Shown here in pieces: positions 7,344 to 15,090 of a DNA stretch of 59,968 nucleotides; position 1 is the stretch's first letter, and the number at the start of each line of letters is the position of its first letter. Position numbers and translations under genes: made by a program. This DNA is from a virus, in IMG/VR virus record IMGVR_UViG_3300034071_001219, positions 1 to 59,968 of that record; one strand, given 5' to 3'. Under the pieces are notes generated by a model, which was not told the DNA's origin, did no database searches, and worked only from the letters and a program-made list of their open reading frames with translations.

Positions 7344-7699
7344 TAGGCTCCTGTGCGGGGTTGAACGAATCCTTCACCATCTTCTACCTTAGTCTCAAGA
7401 GCTTCAACTCTTGATTCAAGAGTTTCTGGTGGTGCTTCAGGGGCAGGTGGTTCTGGCGGAGTTTCTACAAACTCCTCTTTTTTTGGTTCTTCTTTTTTAT
7501 CGTCTTCATCATCACCACCTTTCTTCATTGTATTAATACCAAAAGTAGCAGCAGATGCTGTGAAAACTGTAGCGATAAAAGTTGGGTCCATCTTAGATAG
7601 AGTACCCGCATAACTTGCAGTGAGAAGAGCAGCAGACCAACCCAAGATACATATACGAATTAATTGTCCCATAGCATTTTCGTTTTTCTTAGTAGTCAT
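7343..7699 (-). CDS. Holin-like membrane protein, 118 aa
   Basis: Two hydrophobic helices (about residues 11-31 and 38-57), then an acidic KGGDDEDDKKEEP region, a Pro-rich linker and a short coiled coil (LESRVEALETKVEDGE). It lies 18 nt after the GH24 lysozyme gene. Two helices plus a charged tail beside an endolysin is the usual holin setting, so this is the best holin candidate in the window. No sequence family is recognised. Confidence 0.55.
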   Translation of the reverse strand: MTTKKNENAMGQLIRICILGWSAALLTASYAGTLSKMDPTFIATVFTASAATFGINTMKKGGDDEDDKKEEPKKEEFVETPPEPPAPEAPPETLESRVEALETKVEDGEGFVQPRTGA

Positions 7700-7717
7700 T
7701 TTCCTTTGTGAATAGGG

Positions 7718-8389
7718 TTAACCTTTTTTCCAAGATTCACCTTCTGCTTTTCTTCTACGAGCAAGTCCTGCTTCTACATTGGAACCAGGATTTCTGTAGA
7801 GATATAAAGCATCGGGAACTAAGTCCCATTCTTTATTCTTCAGTCTCTTAGTGATAGTATTAAAATCACCAGAACCATAGAAACCAGCACCAAGATTATA
7901 AGCAAAAGAAAGTAGAGCACCTCTTTTACCATCAGACATTTCATTCCAGTGTGGAATTTTACGAAGTGCAGGAAGAAACTCTCTCTTACATTGTTCAATC
8001 AAAAGTTCATCTGCTTCTGTTTGAGTGAGAGTATCACCCATATGGAATGCTGAACCATCCTTCTTACGAGTTGAACCCCAACCGATTGTGATTGGAAGTC
8101 CACCAGTGAGAGGGTCGGGATATGCTTTTAAGTGACATCCTTCAAACTCTTTGATTAATTTAAGTCCCATCATAGGCATATCGTCACCACCAACTACAGG
8201 AGCGGCAGCAGATGGTGCTGATGCTGGTGCCGCATTACCCTTTTTTCCTCTATAAATTTCTGCCCAATCAATATTATCTTCCAAATATTTAACTGGAAGA
8301 TTATCTTCCAACCACTGGACTGCTTTTACATGATTGGGATTTTTTTCGTCGTAAAATTTAAAAAAATTGTGTAGATCAATTCTTGCCAT
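7718..8389 (-). CDS. GH24 lysozyme with N-terminal targeting module
   Basis: Endolysin-type muramidase. Residues about 75-220 match T4-lysozyme-like GH24: LIKEFEGCHLKAYPD gives the catalytic Glu and Asp, TIGWGST follows, then LLSFAYNLGAG and LARRRKAEGE. Residues 1-47 (DLHNFFKFYD...AVQWLEDNLP) form a separate module that recurs in the neighbouring cysteine peptidase. An Ala/Pro-rich linker joins them. No signal peptide, so export would need a holin or the protein rides in the virion. Confidence 0.88.
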   Translation of the reverse strand: MARIDLHNFFKFYDEKNPNHVKAVQWLEDNLPVKYLEDNIDWAEIYRGKKGNAAPASAPSAAAPVVGGDDMPMMGLKLIKEFEGCHLKAYPDPLTGGLPITIGWGSTRKKDGSAFHMGDTLTQTEADELLIEQCKREFLPALRKIPHWNEMSDGKRGALLSFAYNLGAGFYGSGDFNTITKRLKNKEWDLVPDALYLYRNPGSNVEAGLARRRKAEGESWKKG

Positions 8390-8516
8390 TTTGTCCTCCG
8401 AAATACTTTTGATACAATTGATTTGCTTCTACATGCTTACCATGATTTGTAAGATCTTTAATACGTTGTAAGATCTTTCTTTTGAAATTAATCGAAAATT
8501 CTTCCCCATCCATCAT
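8376..8516 (-). CDS. Small helical protein, 46 aa
   Basis: MMDGEEFSINFKRKILQRIK... predicts a basic helix (RIKDLTNHGKHVEANQLYQ). GGAGG lies just before the two ATGs. It overlaps the C39-like gene by 29 nt and the lysozyme by 14 nt, closing the gap between them. Plausible but unrecognised. Confidence 0.5.
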   Translation of the reverse strand: MMDGEEFSINFKRKILQRIKDLTNHGKHVEANQLYQKYFGGQNGKN

Positions 8517-9159
8517 TTCCTCCAGGGCACCAGCGATGCTTCAACATTGCTTTAGTGTAAATGGTCTTCTTACCATTTGTTACTGGACCAGTATAGTTGT
8601 CATTACATGAACCATAAGGATCGTTCACAAAATACCCTTTGCCATCCGGTGTCTTACCGATGACTACACACATGTGCCCGCCAGTAGGATTAGATAAAGA
8701 ACCGCGATGAAGGATACCAATAACAACAGGTTTCCCAGCATCAAGACTCTTATCAATATCAGAAAAAGAAAGATTGTAACTAAAATGCGACTTAACCCCA
8801 TAAGCTGCCAAAACTTTTGTCTGCACAGCATGGTCAGTCGTATCACCAATCTCAAATACTTTTTTAACGTATTCGTCATCACCTTTGATAGCTCCTGGCT
8901 TAAAGAAAGCAAGGCACATAGCACATGATGAACTGTTACAAGTTCTTTGTGCGTCTCTATAGTTATCTACTTGGTTGAAGTATGGAACATCGAGTACTGC
9001 TGGAGTTGGTGGTTTTGTTCTAAAAATACCAATCCAGTCAGTCTCTGAGTCATCTAAGAATTGAGCAGGTAGGTTATCCTCTAACCATTGAACTGCTGCT
9101 ACATGATTCGAATTACTATCATCATAAAATTTAAAAAAGTTATGAAGATCTAGAGTCAT
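8488..9159 (-). CDS. C39-like cysteine peptidase with shared N-terminal module
   Basis: Residues about 55-223 look like Peptidase_C39_2: TCNSSSCAM gives the catalytic Cys, GGHMCVVIG the His and VNDPYG the Asp. Such domains cleave peptides, including peptidoglycan stems. Residues 1-48 (LDLHNFFKFYDDSNSNHVAA...) match the N-terminal module of the adjacent GH24 lysozyme, so two different wall-active enzymes share a targeting or docking domain. Preceded by a TATAAATA late promoter 26 nt upstream. Confidence 0.8.
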   Translation of the reverse strand: MTLDLHNFFKFYDDSNSNHVAAVQWLEDNLPAQFLDDSETDWIGIFRTKPPTPAVLDVPYFNQVDNYRDAQRTCNSSSCAMCLAFFKPGAIKGDDEYVKKVFEIGDTTDHAVQTKVLAAYGVKSHFSYNLSFSDIDKSLDAGKPVVIGILHRGSLSNPTGGHMCVVIGKTPDGKGYFVNDPYGSCNDNYTGPVTNGKKTIYTKAMLKHRWCPGGNDGWGRIFD

Positions 9160-9184
9160 CTGACACTTTTATAAACACTGAATG

Positions 9185-9192
9185 TATTTATA
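9185..9192 (-). promoter_or_regulatory. Late promoter box TATAAATA
   Basis: Exact T4-type late box 26 nt upstream of the C39-like gene. Its first T is the end of the terminator T-tract of the peroxiredoxin unit. Confidence 0.75.
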
Positions 9193-9218
9193 AAAAAAGC
9201 GCCCTTTCGGACGCCTTT
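9192..9218 (-). terminator. Intrinsic terminator after peroxiredoxin
   Basis: GCGTCC-GAAA-GGGCGC hairpin (one G.T pair) followed on the minus strand by TTTTTTT, directly after the peroxiredoxin stop at 9222. Confidence 0.8.
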
Positions 9219-9221
9219 GTT

Positions 9222-9749
9222 TTATACGGTGGCACCCACCTTTACATTTGCTGACACATACTCTAGAACATTTTCCGGAGTAGTTTGCTCATAAGGGTCG
9301 GTGTCGGCATTGTCCCGTCTCCCCTCTTCAACGAATAGTTTTTCGATGATTCCGTTATCCACGACCGCAGCATAACGCCAAGAGCGATCGCCGAAACCAA
9401 GGTTAGACTTATTGACAAGCATTCCCATAGAACGTGTGAAATAAGCATTGCCGTCTGGAATGAGTTTTACTTTCTCAATGTTCTGGTCCTGTGCCCAGGC
9501 ATTCATCACAAACCCATCATTAACAGAGATGCAGTAAATATTGTCGATGCCAAGACTAATAAAGTCATCGTATCTCTCTTCGAATCCAGGTAACTGATAG
9601 GCACTGCAAGTAGGAGTGAAAGCACCAGGCAGGCTAAAAATGACCACACGCTTTCCATTGAAGAGTTCTGATGTTGTACGATTTACAAACTCACCATTCT
9701 CACGAAATTGAAATTGGACTTCGGGAATAGTATAACCTTCACTACGCAT
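9222..9749 (-). CDS. Peroxiredoxin (Prx5/AhpE-like)
   Basis: Thiol peroxidase that would reduce peroxides in the infected cell. PGAFTPTCSAYQLPGF holds the peroxidatic Cys in the P-x3-T-x2-C signature of the Prx5 group; SVNDGFVMNAWAQD and the RSW region complete the fold. The ATG at 9749 is chosen because GGAGG sits 6 nt before it; a longer frame would overlap the hli gene. It ends a unit with hli and ferredoxin, fitting protection of photosynthesis during infection. Confidence 0.88.
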   Translation of the reverse strand: MRSEGYTIPEVQFQFRENGEFVNRTTSELFNGKRVVIFSLPGAFTPTCSAYQLPGFEERYDDFISLGIDNIYCISVNDGFVMNAWAQDQNIEKVKLIPDGNAYFTRSMGMLVNKSNLGFGDRSWRYAAVVDNGIIEKLFVEEGRRDNADTDPYEQTTPENVLEYVSANVKVGATV

Positions 9750-9762
9750 TTTAACCTCCATT

Positions 9763-9866
9763 TCACCAAATACCAGGAATAATTTGGCCCGTAAATGCAT
9801 ACGAACCCATTGCGGCAACAATGCCAATCATTGCTGCCCAACCATTAATACGTTCTGCTCTTTCGT

Positions 9867-9870
<4 letters not shown>
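9763..9870 (-). CDS. hli: High-light-inducible protein, short (35 aa)
   Basis: A chlorophyll a/b-binding-like single helix: NERAERINGWAAMIGIVAAM followed by GSYAFTGQIIPG. The E-x2-NG-x-x-AM-x-G core and the TGQ end are diagnostic. Only the helix is present, so it is shorter than most phage Hli proteins. ATGA overlap with the gene upstream. Hlips associate with photosystem assembly and dissipate excess excitation. Confidence 0.88.
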
Positions 9871-10372
<502 letters not shown>

Positions 10373-10459
10373 TTAATAAGTTTCTGAAAGTTGATTAACT
10401 GAGTGTGCCAGTAAAACAAAAAAGGCGACACTAGTTATTGTAAAGATAATTGAAGTCAT
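10373..10459 (-). CDS. Possible 28-aa membrane peptide
   Basis: MTSIIFTITSVAFFVLLAHS then VNQLSETY: a single hydrophobic helix of photosystem-small-subunit size between hli and petF. However a TTGACA/TACAAT promoter overlaps its first codons, so the frame may be fortuitous. Confidence 0.35.
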   Translation of the reverse strand: MTSIIFTITSVAFFVLLAHSVNQLSETY

Positions 10460-10465
10460 TGTCAA
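10437..10465 (-). promoter_or_regulatory. Sigma70-type promoter upstream of petF
   Basis: TTGACA (10460-10465), 17-bp spacer, TACAAT (10437-10442), about 70 nt before the petF ATG. Confidence 0.6.
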
Positions 10466-10472
10466 TCAAATG

Positions 10473-10682
10473 TCAGAGGATTCCGAAAAAGAAGTTGCCA
10501 GTGAGAGCATAAGAAAGAGCCCCAGCAACAATACCGACCATAGCCCAGCGTCCATTCATTTTCTCCGCTTTCTCAGCATAGGGTTCAATACCATAACGTT
10601 CAAGATCTTCCTTCGTCATATACATCGAAGGTTCTTTTGCCCACATATTCATTTGTCCACGATCATTAGTTGTTACAGTCAT
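10473..10682 (-). CDS. hli: High-light-inducible protein, 69 aa
   Basis: The C-terminal half is a classic Hlip helix: AEKMNGRWAMVGIVAGALSY followed by ALTGNFFFGIL, with the NGR-x-AM-x-G core. The N-terminal 35 residues (MWAKEPSMYMTKEDLERYG) are a polar extension typical of cyanophage Hlips. Preceded by a strong sigma70-type promoter embedded in the pstS terminator. Confidence 0.93.
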   Translation of the reverse strand: MTVTTNDRGQMNMWAKEPSMYMTKEDLERYGIEPYAEKAEKMNGRWAMVGIVAGALSYALTGNFFFGIL

Positions 10683-10711
10683 TTTTTCGTTTTATTACGA
10701 ATTGTTACACA

Positions 10712-10740
10712 ATTATATAGGAAAAATAAAGGGGTGTCAA
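10712..10740 (-). promoter_or_regulatory. Consensus sigma70 promoter for hli, overlapping the pstS terminator
   Basis: TTGACA (10735-10740), exactly 17 bp, TATAAT (10712-10717). The -35 box lies in the loop and right arm of the terminator hairpin. Confidence 0.8.
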
Positions 10741-10747
10741 GCACCCC
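10716..10747 (-). terminator. Intrinsic terminator after pstS
   Basis: GGGGTG-CTTGA-CACCCC hairpin followed by TTTATTTTT on the minus strand, 10 nt after the pstS stop. Confidence 0.8.
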
Positions 10748-10757
10748 ATGTTATGAT

Positions 10758-11723
10758 TTACTTACCGATGCGATTTACAGCAATACGTGCTTTGTTCAAA
10801 ACACTTCCAGCAAGAGGAACATAACCCAAATCATCAGCAATCATCTGTGCCTTTCCACTCAGAGCGTAATTAAGTGCTGATTGAATATCACCAGTTTTGG
10901 TGCCATTACCAGTCTTATATGCAAGAACCCAAGTCAGAGTGGAGATAGGATAAGCACCAGCACCAGAGGGATTGGGATCTTCCCCAGCAAGATTTGTATC
11001 CAGTTTAATGGAATTCAGAGCAGCAGCGCCAGACTTGGCAGAAGGGAGAACAAAATTACCTGCCTTATTCTTGATTGCAGCAGCCTGGAGTTTATTTACT
11101 TTTACAAATCCAGTATTTACATAACCAATAGAACCAGGAGTGTTACGAATGGTTCCTGCAACACCTTCATTACCTTTACCACCAACACCAACTGGCCAAG
11201 AAACAGACTTACCAACAGACTTCCAAGCAGCATCAAATGCGTTTAGAGAGTTGGTAAACGCAAAAGTAGTACCAGAACCATCAGAACGATGAACAACCCG
11301 AATAGGACCATTACCACAGTTAGGGAGTTGTTTCCAATCCTTAATCTCACCTTGGAAAATATCAACCACTTGCTTCTGAGTCAGTTTCAGAGAGCATCCA
11401 GGTTTGTTATATGCAACAGCAATCGTTCCACCCACCATAGGAATTTGAACGACACCACGCTTCACTTGCTTTGCTTCTGATGCTTTGATGGGTTCATCAC
11501 TTGCTGCGAAGTCAACTGTACCCGCAATGAATTGACGAACACCAGCACCAGAACCAACGGACTGATAATTAACCCTACTCCCAGAAGTTCGTGCATAATC
11601 TTGGAACCATCGTTGATAAATCGGTGCAGGGAAGGTAGCACCTGCACCATTCAAAGTCGTTCCTGCAAACACAGCAGTAGGAGCAGCAAGAAGACCAATA
11701 GCAATAAAGTTTTTGAGTTTCAT
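10758..11723 (-). CDS. pstS: Phosphate-binding periplasmic protein PstS
   Basis: Substrate-binding protein of the high-affinity phosphate ABC transporter. The ATG at 11723 starts a signal peptide (MKLKNFIAIGLLAAPTAVFA); the mature protein opens with TTLNGAGATFPAPIYQRW and has the phosphate-loop motifs SVGSGAGVRQF, DFAASDEPI and HRSDGSGTTFAF. Full length (321 aa). A longer frame to 11777 lacks signal-peptide form and would run into the promoter. Pho-box-like repeats upstream suggest control by host PhoB. Confidence 0.96.
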   Translation of the reverse strand: MKLKNFIAIGLLAAPTAVFAGTTLNGAGATFPAPIYQRWFQDYARTSGSRVNYQSVGSGAGVRQFIAGTVDFAASDEPIKASEAKQVKRGVVQIPMVGGTIAVAYNKPGCSLKLTQKQVVDIFQGEIKDWKQLPNCGNGPIRVVHRSDGSGTTFAFTNSLNAFDAAWKSVGKSVSWPVGVGGKGNEGVAGTIRNTPGSIGYVNTGFVKVNKLQAAAIKNKAGNFVLPSAKSGAAALNSIKLDTNLAGEDPNPSGAGAYPISTLTWVLAYKTGNGTKTGDIQSALNYALSGKAQMIADDLGYVPLAGSVLNKARIAVNRIGK

Positions 11724-11747
11724 AAAAAGTGAATAACTTCGCAAGTA

Positions 11748-11792
11748 ATAATACCGAAACAGAACCTTAAAGTCCACTAAGGTTTGGTTAAG
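11748..11792 (-). promoter_or_regulatory. Pho-box-like repeats and -10 of pstS
   Basis: CTTAACCA (11785-11792) and CTTAGTGG (11774-11781) are spaced 11 bp, followed at 11 bp by the weaker TTAAGGTT (11763-11770). A TATTAT -10 lies 9 bp further on (11748-11753). Cyanobacterial Pho boxes are tandem CTTAACCT-like octamers at 11-bp steps; there is no good -35, as expected for an activated promoter. Confidence 0.6.
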
Positions 11793-11802
11793 GTTTTGGT
11801 TT

Positions 11803-11831
11803 CATAAAAAAGCACCCCTTTCTGGGGTGCT
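11803..11831 (-). terminator. Intrinsic terminator after the porin gene
   Basis: AGCACCCC-AGAAA-GGGGTGCT type hairpin followed by TTTTTT on the minus strand, 25 nt downstream of the porin stop. Confidence 0.85.
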
Positions 11832-11855
11832 TTCACTCATATCATGAGTTACTTA

Positions 11856-13355
11856 TCAGAACGTAAACTTGGTCTGAATCACACCACCCCAGTTAGAGGC
11901 ATCATCAACCAGACGTTGGTTATCACTAGCATAGAAGATTGCAGGAGTGATGCTGATGTTATCCGACACCTGATACTTGTAGAAGATCTCAAGCATAGTT
12001 GCCTTTTCAAGATCAGATCCTGTAGGAGCTTGACCAATAGCAACACCAGCAGAGTTGCCCTTAGCAAATACATCTGCCCACTGAAGACCTGTGAACCATG
12101 AATCACTATTGGTAGCATCACTTTGCGTACCGCTTACAGTATTCCAACCATAGGCAGCAGAGATTGAAGGAACCCAACCTGTCTGCTTAGGTTGCCAGTA
12201 AGCATTGATGGCATAACCATTGGAGGTTTGACCAGGAACCAGAGTACCAGAAGCACCATTCAGACCATTATAGGTACGAACACGAGTGCCTTCAGTGCCA
12301 TAACGATAACCAAAGGCAATACCGTAGTTAGTACCACGATAACCAATCTGTGCCAGAGTATTCAGAGCACCAGATTCGTCGAATTCACCTTTGGAAGAAT
12401 CCGAACCGTTCTGTGCAACATAGTTTACACCAGCAACCAGACCTTGCTTACCTTTTTGCTTCCACATAGCACCGAAACCAGCACCAGTTGCCTTGTTATA
12501 AACACCAGGAGCACCAGCAACAGCAAAGAAGTCAAGAATGTCCGACTTATAAGCAGAAGGAACCCATGCCATTTCAGTGTTACGAACCTTAGCACCAGCA
12601 GTTAGAGTAGTGGTGTTGTTGAAGGCAGGGAACTGATAGTACAGACGATCAAGAACTACGTTATCACCATTAGTACTTGAGAAGTTATCTGCCTTATCAA
12701 GTTTGAAGAGTGAAGAAGAACTGCCGAATGGATCAGAACTGAAGTTAGAAGAACGAAGACGAGTACGGAGTAGATCCTTACCAGTAAACGAAGTATCAAA
12801 GTTCAGACGAACATCATAGTTAAAAGCAGTTCGTGTGACATCATCAGTTGTAGCAGCGGTGCCACTACCTGCCTTAGTGCGATAATCGTCCACTCCACCC
12901 AGAACGAAGGTTGCTTCACCTTTCAGTTTGGTGGTGGTAGAGAACTGAGTTGCTTCAAGTTGACCAACCTTGGCTTCCAGTTTATCAACACGACCACGAA
13001 TAACAGCAAGTTCTTCACGGAACTCGGTAGAAAGACGCTGAAGTTCATCAGTCACTTCGGTTACACGGTCAAGGCAAGCATTCAGAAGTGCTGCCGCCTC
13101 AAAACGAGTCATTGATTTAGCACCACCGTAGGTGCCATTAGGGTAACCAGCAACGCAACCATAACGCTCTACAAGGTTGCTAAGTGCCTGATATGCCCAA
13201 TCAGAAGGTTGGATATCAGAGAGTTGAGTTACACTTGTTGCCTGCTCAGAGGAGTATTGATTTACTGCTGCCATATTAAGGTCTGCAGCATTCGCTGCAA
13301 CAGGAGCAATCATTCCCAAAGCAACGGGTGCAAGCATCAGTTGTTTGATTTTCAT
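11856..13355 (-). CDS. SLH-domain outer-membrane porin (cyanobacterial OprB-like)
   Basis: Host-type outer-membrane porin, 499 aa. Signal peptide (MKIKQLMLAPVALGMIAPVAANA), then an SLH domain at about residues 48-95 (SDWAYQALSNLVERYGCVAG ... MTRFEAAALLNACLDR), a coiled coil (ELQRLSTEFREELAVIRGRV) and a beta-barrel region ending in the canonical C-terminal Phe (TKFTF). It lies beside pstS and has a similar TTAA-repeat promoter, so phosphate uptake through the outer membrane is the likely job. Acquired from a cyanobacterium, judging by domain order. Confidence 0.9.
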   Translation of the reverse strand: MKIKQLMLAPVALGMIAPVAANAADLNMAAVNQYSSEQATSVTQLSDIQPSDWAYQALSNLVERYGCVAGYPNGTYGGAKSMTRFEAAALLNACLDRVTEVTDELQRLSTEFREELAVIRGRVDKLEAKVGQLEATQFSTTTKLKGEATFVLGGVDDYRTKAGSGTAATTDDVTRTAFNYDVRLNFDTSFTGKDLLRTRLRSSNFSSDPFGSSSSLFKLDKADNFSSTNGDNVVLDRLYYQFPAFNNTTTLTAGAKVRNTEMAWVPSAYKSDILDFFAVAGAPGVYNKATGAGFGAMWKQKGKQGLVAGVNYVAQNGSDSSKGEFDESGALNTLAQIGYRGTNYGIAFGYRYGTEGTRVRTYNGLNGASGTLVPGQTSNGYAINAYWQPKQTGWVPSISAAYGWNTVSGTQSDATNSDSWFTGLQWADVFAKGNSAGVAIGQAPTGSDLEKATMLEIFYKYQVSDNISITPAIFYASDNQRLVDDASNWGGVIQTKFTF

Positions 13356-13370
13356 AAAAGTTTTTTATGT

Positions 13371-13414
13371 ACTATAGGACAAAAAATGTTAAGAATTGCA
13401 ACTGAATTCTTAAG
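13371..13414 (-). promoter_or_regulatory. Candidate Pho-box promoter of the porin
   Basis: CTTAACAT (13386-13393) and CTTAAGAA (13407-13414) lie 21 bp apart, and a TATAGT -10 (13371-13376) follows 9 bp after the proximal repeat, the same spacing as at pstS. The repeats are fewer and the register is off by one, so confidence is moderate. Confidence 0.4.
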
Positions 13415-13423
13415 TACTTATTT

Positions 13424-13452
13424 AGTATAAGGGGATTTTGAAATATTGTCAA
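13424..13452 (-). promoter_or_regulatory. Sigma70-type promoter upstream of the porin
   Basis: TTGACA (13447-13452), 17-bp spacer, TATACT (13424-13429); the -35 overlaps the stop of the GT25 gene. Confidence 0.65.
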
Positions 13453-14282
13453 GAGGGTGGTTGCTCAGCTCTGGGAATGGGTCCATTTGCATCAAAACCT
13501 GGAGGCAAACCAAACTCATATGGATGCCAGTTCATAAGTTGATCTAATCCGCCTTCAAGATCATAACTGTCTCTTTCCCAAAAATTAACAATACCATTGT
13601 AACTATCCCTATGGAAAATATCAATATGTTCAGGATGAATAGCAGATCCAAGATCCAAACGATATACGAAGATTGGGAAACAATAAGATTTTCCAGTGTT
13701 TAAAATCAGATCTTCAGATACTGCTCTGGGATTAACTCCATTATCAAGTTTATACTTATCATTTGGTTTGATATGATTCTTATAAATCTTTTCCGCATGA
13801 TGTCGGGTGATTATATATGCAGCAGCAGAAAAATCATTAATGAATCTAGGATGAAGATTAATATAGATTGTCGCTGGATTGATAGTCGTTAGTTGTACCG
13901 TATCATAGTCATACGGCAACTTAGCATACATATCTGACCAAGAAAACTGCCAATACTTAGCAGTATCGAACAAAATATCATCTTCGAGAATTAGAATCTC
14001 TGAATAGTCAGTCTCTTCAAGAAAATACCTAATACATTTGAGATGAGAAAGGCAACAACCAATCTCATTCATACTCATGTTATCAGGTATCTTACCTTTA
14101 AGAAGATCTGTTACATCACCATCTCTACCATCAACACCAGAAATTCTAGTATGATTCTCAATCTGCCAATAAGAAAACTGAGTCTCCATATGCTGACGAC
14201 GGTGTTCATCAGCATCCAAATTCATCCAAAGAATAGGAGGAAGATTGGCAAGTTTATATGCGGATTTATTCTTGTCCATCAT
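13449..14282 (-). CDS. Glycosyltransferase family 25 (LPS biosynthesis type)
   Basis: GT25 motifs in order: PILWMNLDADEHRR near the N-terminus, RISGVDGRDG, MNEIGCCLSHLKCI and the metal-binding ILILEDDI. Such enzymes add galactose or glucose to lipooligosaccharide. Either of two adjacent ATGs (14282/14279) fits; a longer frame to 14300 exists. It is the last gene of the 19-kb glycan module and overlaps the GT11 gene before it. Confidence 0.82.
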   Translation of the reverse strand: MMDKNKSAYKLANLPPILWMNLDADEHRRQHMETQFSYWQIENHTRISGVDGRDGDVTDLLKGKIPDNMSMNEIGCCLSHLKCIRYFLEETDYSEILILEDDILFDTAKYWQFSWSDMYAKLPYDYDTVQLTTINPATIYINLHPRFINDFSAAAYIITRHHAEKIYKNHIKPNDKYKLDNGVNPRAVSEDLILNTGKSYCFPIFVYRLDLGSAIHPEHIDIFHRDSYNGIVNFWERDSYDLEGGLDQLMNWHPYEFGLPPGFDANGPIPRAEQPPS

Positions 14283-15090
14283 TAATACGGATCCATTCAT
14301 CGGGTATCAAATCTTTAGTATTTAAATCTTTAGTATATCCTGTTTTTCCAAACCATTGGGCAGGAGCAATCACCTTCTTATTTTTATTGGAAGATAACCA
14401 AGCGCCCCACCAAGAGAATGAAGAGTTGGCAATAATAAAATCATTACACAAAGACATCAGACAAAGATCAACTCTATTGTCAGTATTTTCGGAAATCAAG
14501 AACCTGTCATTAGAAAATAGTTCTTGTTGATTGCACCACTCAGGATCATCAGAAAAAACTACTACATTTCTATCTTCATCAAAGTGTTTCAATGCTGCCT
14601 CATAATACTCAAGAGGTAGGTTGAAATGATTCTCACTATTGACCAGGTAATCTGTACGGCGAACGTGAAGTGCAATAGGATTTTCTACAGAAGAAATCAT
14701 TTCTTTACAAGGTCCAAGAATCTCATTCTTGAATGTAAAGTCTTCACGAATCTCTTGTTCAATATGTTTGAAATATTTTTCAGTTTGAAAATATCCTTGC
14801 AAACTTACATGATCGGGGCAAAGAGTAAAGATCTCTTCATCAAACTCATGAAATCTTTCTTTGACTACAGGAGCATGACCATTATTCAAAACACCAATAT
14901 TTACATTTAGATCAAAAGAATCAAATAGTTCGGTTCTAAGTTTATTTCCAATCCCATCATCCACGGCAACCGTGTGATTGGGAATGCAAACATCAGCACC
15001 TACATTTCTAGCAATACCTTTTAGTGAGGCATACTGGAACATCTGATTTGCCAGACGACCCATTCTACCCAATGCATTAAATCCTATCAT
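14266..15090 (-). CDS. GT11 family glycosyltransferase (alpha-1,2-fucosyltransferase-like), copy A
   Basis: GT11 signature throughout: GRMGRLANQMFQYASLKGIA at the N-terminus, GYFQTEKYFKHIE, the HxRRTDY GDP-sugar motif (LHVRRTDYL) and C-terminal CNDFIIANSSFSWWGAWLS. It would transfer L-fucose or a related GDP-sugar. A paralogue lies two genes upstream (15890-16762). ATGA coupling with the gene before it. Confidence 0.88.
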   Translation of the reverse strand: MIGFNALGRMGRLANQMFQYASLKGIARNVGADVCIPNHTVAVDDGIGNKLRTELFDSFDLNVNIGVLNNGHAPVVKERFHEFDEEIFTLCPDHVSLQGYFQTEKYFKHIEQEIREDFTFKNEILGPCKEMISSVENPIALHVRRTDYLVNSENHFNLPLEYYEAALKHFDEDRNVVVFSDDPEWCNQQELFSNDRFLISENTDNRVDLCLMSLCNDFIIANSSFSWWGAWLSSNKNKKVIAPAQWFGKTGYTKDLNTKDLIPDEWIRINDGQE

